From: Sphingobacterium sp.
Lineage (GTDB): Bacteria; Bacteroidota; Bacteroidia; Sphingobacteriales; Sphingobacteriaceae
Assembly: GCA_031286695.1 (NCBI GenBank)
Contig: JAITTY010000006.1
Span: forward strand, 1,116,001-1,180,000
Direction: 5' to 3'
Length of the DNA stretch: 64,000 bases
The notes beneath the pieces were generated by a model. It saw only the letters and a program-made list of their open reading frames with translations, did not search any database and had not been told where the DNA came from. Every line of letters begins with the position of its first letter. Position 1 is the first letter of the stretch. Shown here in pieces: positions 63,688-64,000 of the stretch. Made by a program: the position numbers and the translations under genes.

Positions 63688-64000
63688 TTATAATGAATTG
63701 ATGCTGTCTTTTGATAAAGCTTGTGGCGTAATCTTTTGCCCGTCCTGAAGAAGGTCAATGCCTTTATAAACGATACGGTCTCCCGCATTTACCCCTTTAC
63801 TAACGAGGTAGTTAGCGCCGCTTTTTCCAATGACAGTAATTGGCTGTTGAACGACTTTATTTTCTTTTCCAACTGTATAAACGAAGATTTTGTCCTGCAT
63901 CTCAAGTGTTGCAAGCTGCGGTACCAATAATGTTTGCGCATATTTTTTTGGTAACCTTACGCGACCAGTATTACCGTTGCGCAAGACCCCCTCTGGGTTG
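63688..64000 (-). CDS. RND pump 3: periplasmic adaptor (C-terminal part only)
   Basis: About 104 residues of the adaptor are visible before the window ends: NPEGVLRNGNTGRVRLPKKYAQTLLVPQLA, LEMQDKIFVYTVGKENKVVQ and the final membrane-proximal SGANYLVSKGVNAGDRIVYKGIDLLQDGQ. These match the C-terminal domains of the adaptors at 24553 and 54654. The gene continues beyond 64000. It starts the pump 3 operon, with the permease 13 nt downstream. Confidence 0.92.
   Translation of the reverse strand, partial: NPEGVLRNGNTGRVRLPKKYAQTLLVPQLATLEMQDKIFVYTVGKENKVVQQPITVIGKSGANYLVSKGVNAGDRIVYKGIDLLQDGQKITPQALSKDSINSL

Overview
The window looks like chromosomal DNA of a Bacteroidota member, most likely Sphingobacteriaceae and plausibly Sphingobacterium. 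The evidence is moderate to low G+C, a roughly 315-residue NusB, a short-form AMP nucleosidase, several -33 TTTG / -7 TAnnTTTG promoters of Bacteroidetes type, lipoproteins with a Cys after a short signal, and Bacteroidota-typical families (DUF1573, DUF6266, DUF6965, DUF4822). The genus is an inference. I saw no rRNA, tRNA, insertion sequence, integrase, phage gene or CRISPR array.

Layout. 1-3.7 kb: the start of an ABC exporter (reverse strand, cut by the window edge), a Glu/Leu/Phe/Val dehydrogenase homologue, then nusB - DUF1573 lipoprotein - yajC. 3.7-8.0 kb: an accessory block with a zeta-toxin-like kinase and a small upstream partner between two 55-bp copies of the yajC terminator, a DUF6266 gene behind a G-run repeat, an orphan BtrH/DUF4872 protein, and a DUF2975-XRE pair behind an 18-bp inverted repeat. 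8.3-19.6 kb: housekeeping genes (YbbR-like protein, coaE, an MBL exonuclease, dinB, a DPP IV-type peptidase, dxr, rseP, YwbE, an orphan receiver). 19.6-25.7 kb: RND pump 1 (adaptor, permease, outer-membrane factor) with a DUF6965-like gene downstream. 26-31 kb: amn, clpP-clpX, an HsdR_N-like nuclease-fold protein, and holA behind a possibly structured leader. 31-35.7 kb: an autoregulated tetR - tolC - emrA - emrB type efflux operon. 36-42 kb: membrane-lipid and glycan genes, namely an alkylglycerol-monooxygenase-like hydroxylase, an overlapping GT4 - flippase-like - GT4 operon, and a sphingomyelinase-like EEP phosphodiesterase. 42-49.7 kb: an ABC-F protein with a degenerate second ATPase site, a secreted unknown, a 58-residue membrane protein, nhaA, a DEAD-box helicase, a VOC protein and a DMT transporter. 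49.9-64 kb: RND pump 2, a LytS/LytR-type two-component system, a DUF4822 lipoprotein, and RND pump 3, whose adaptor runs off the end.

How the genes work together. Efflux dominates: three complete or nearly complete RND tripartite pumps and one MFS tripartite pump take up about a third of the window. The TetR protein probably controls its own efflux operon through two 17-bp direct repeats that overlap the promoter. The LytTR two-component system lies between two related pumps and may control one or both. The accessory block splits what I recall as a conserved Bacteroidota neighbourhood (nusB - DUF1573 - yajC - YbbR - coaE), and the duplicated terminator records the insertion of its first module.
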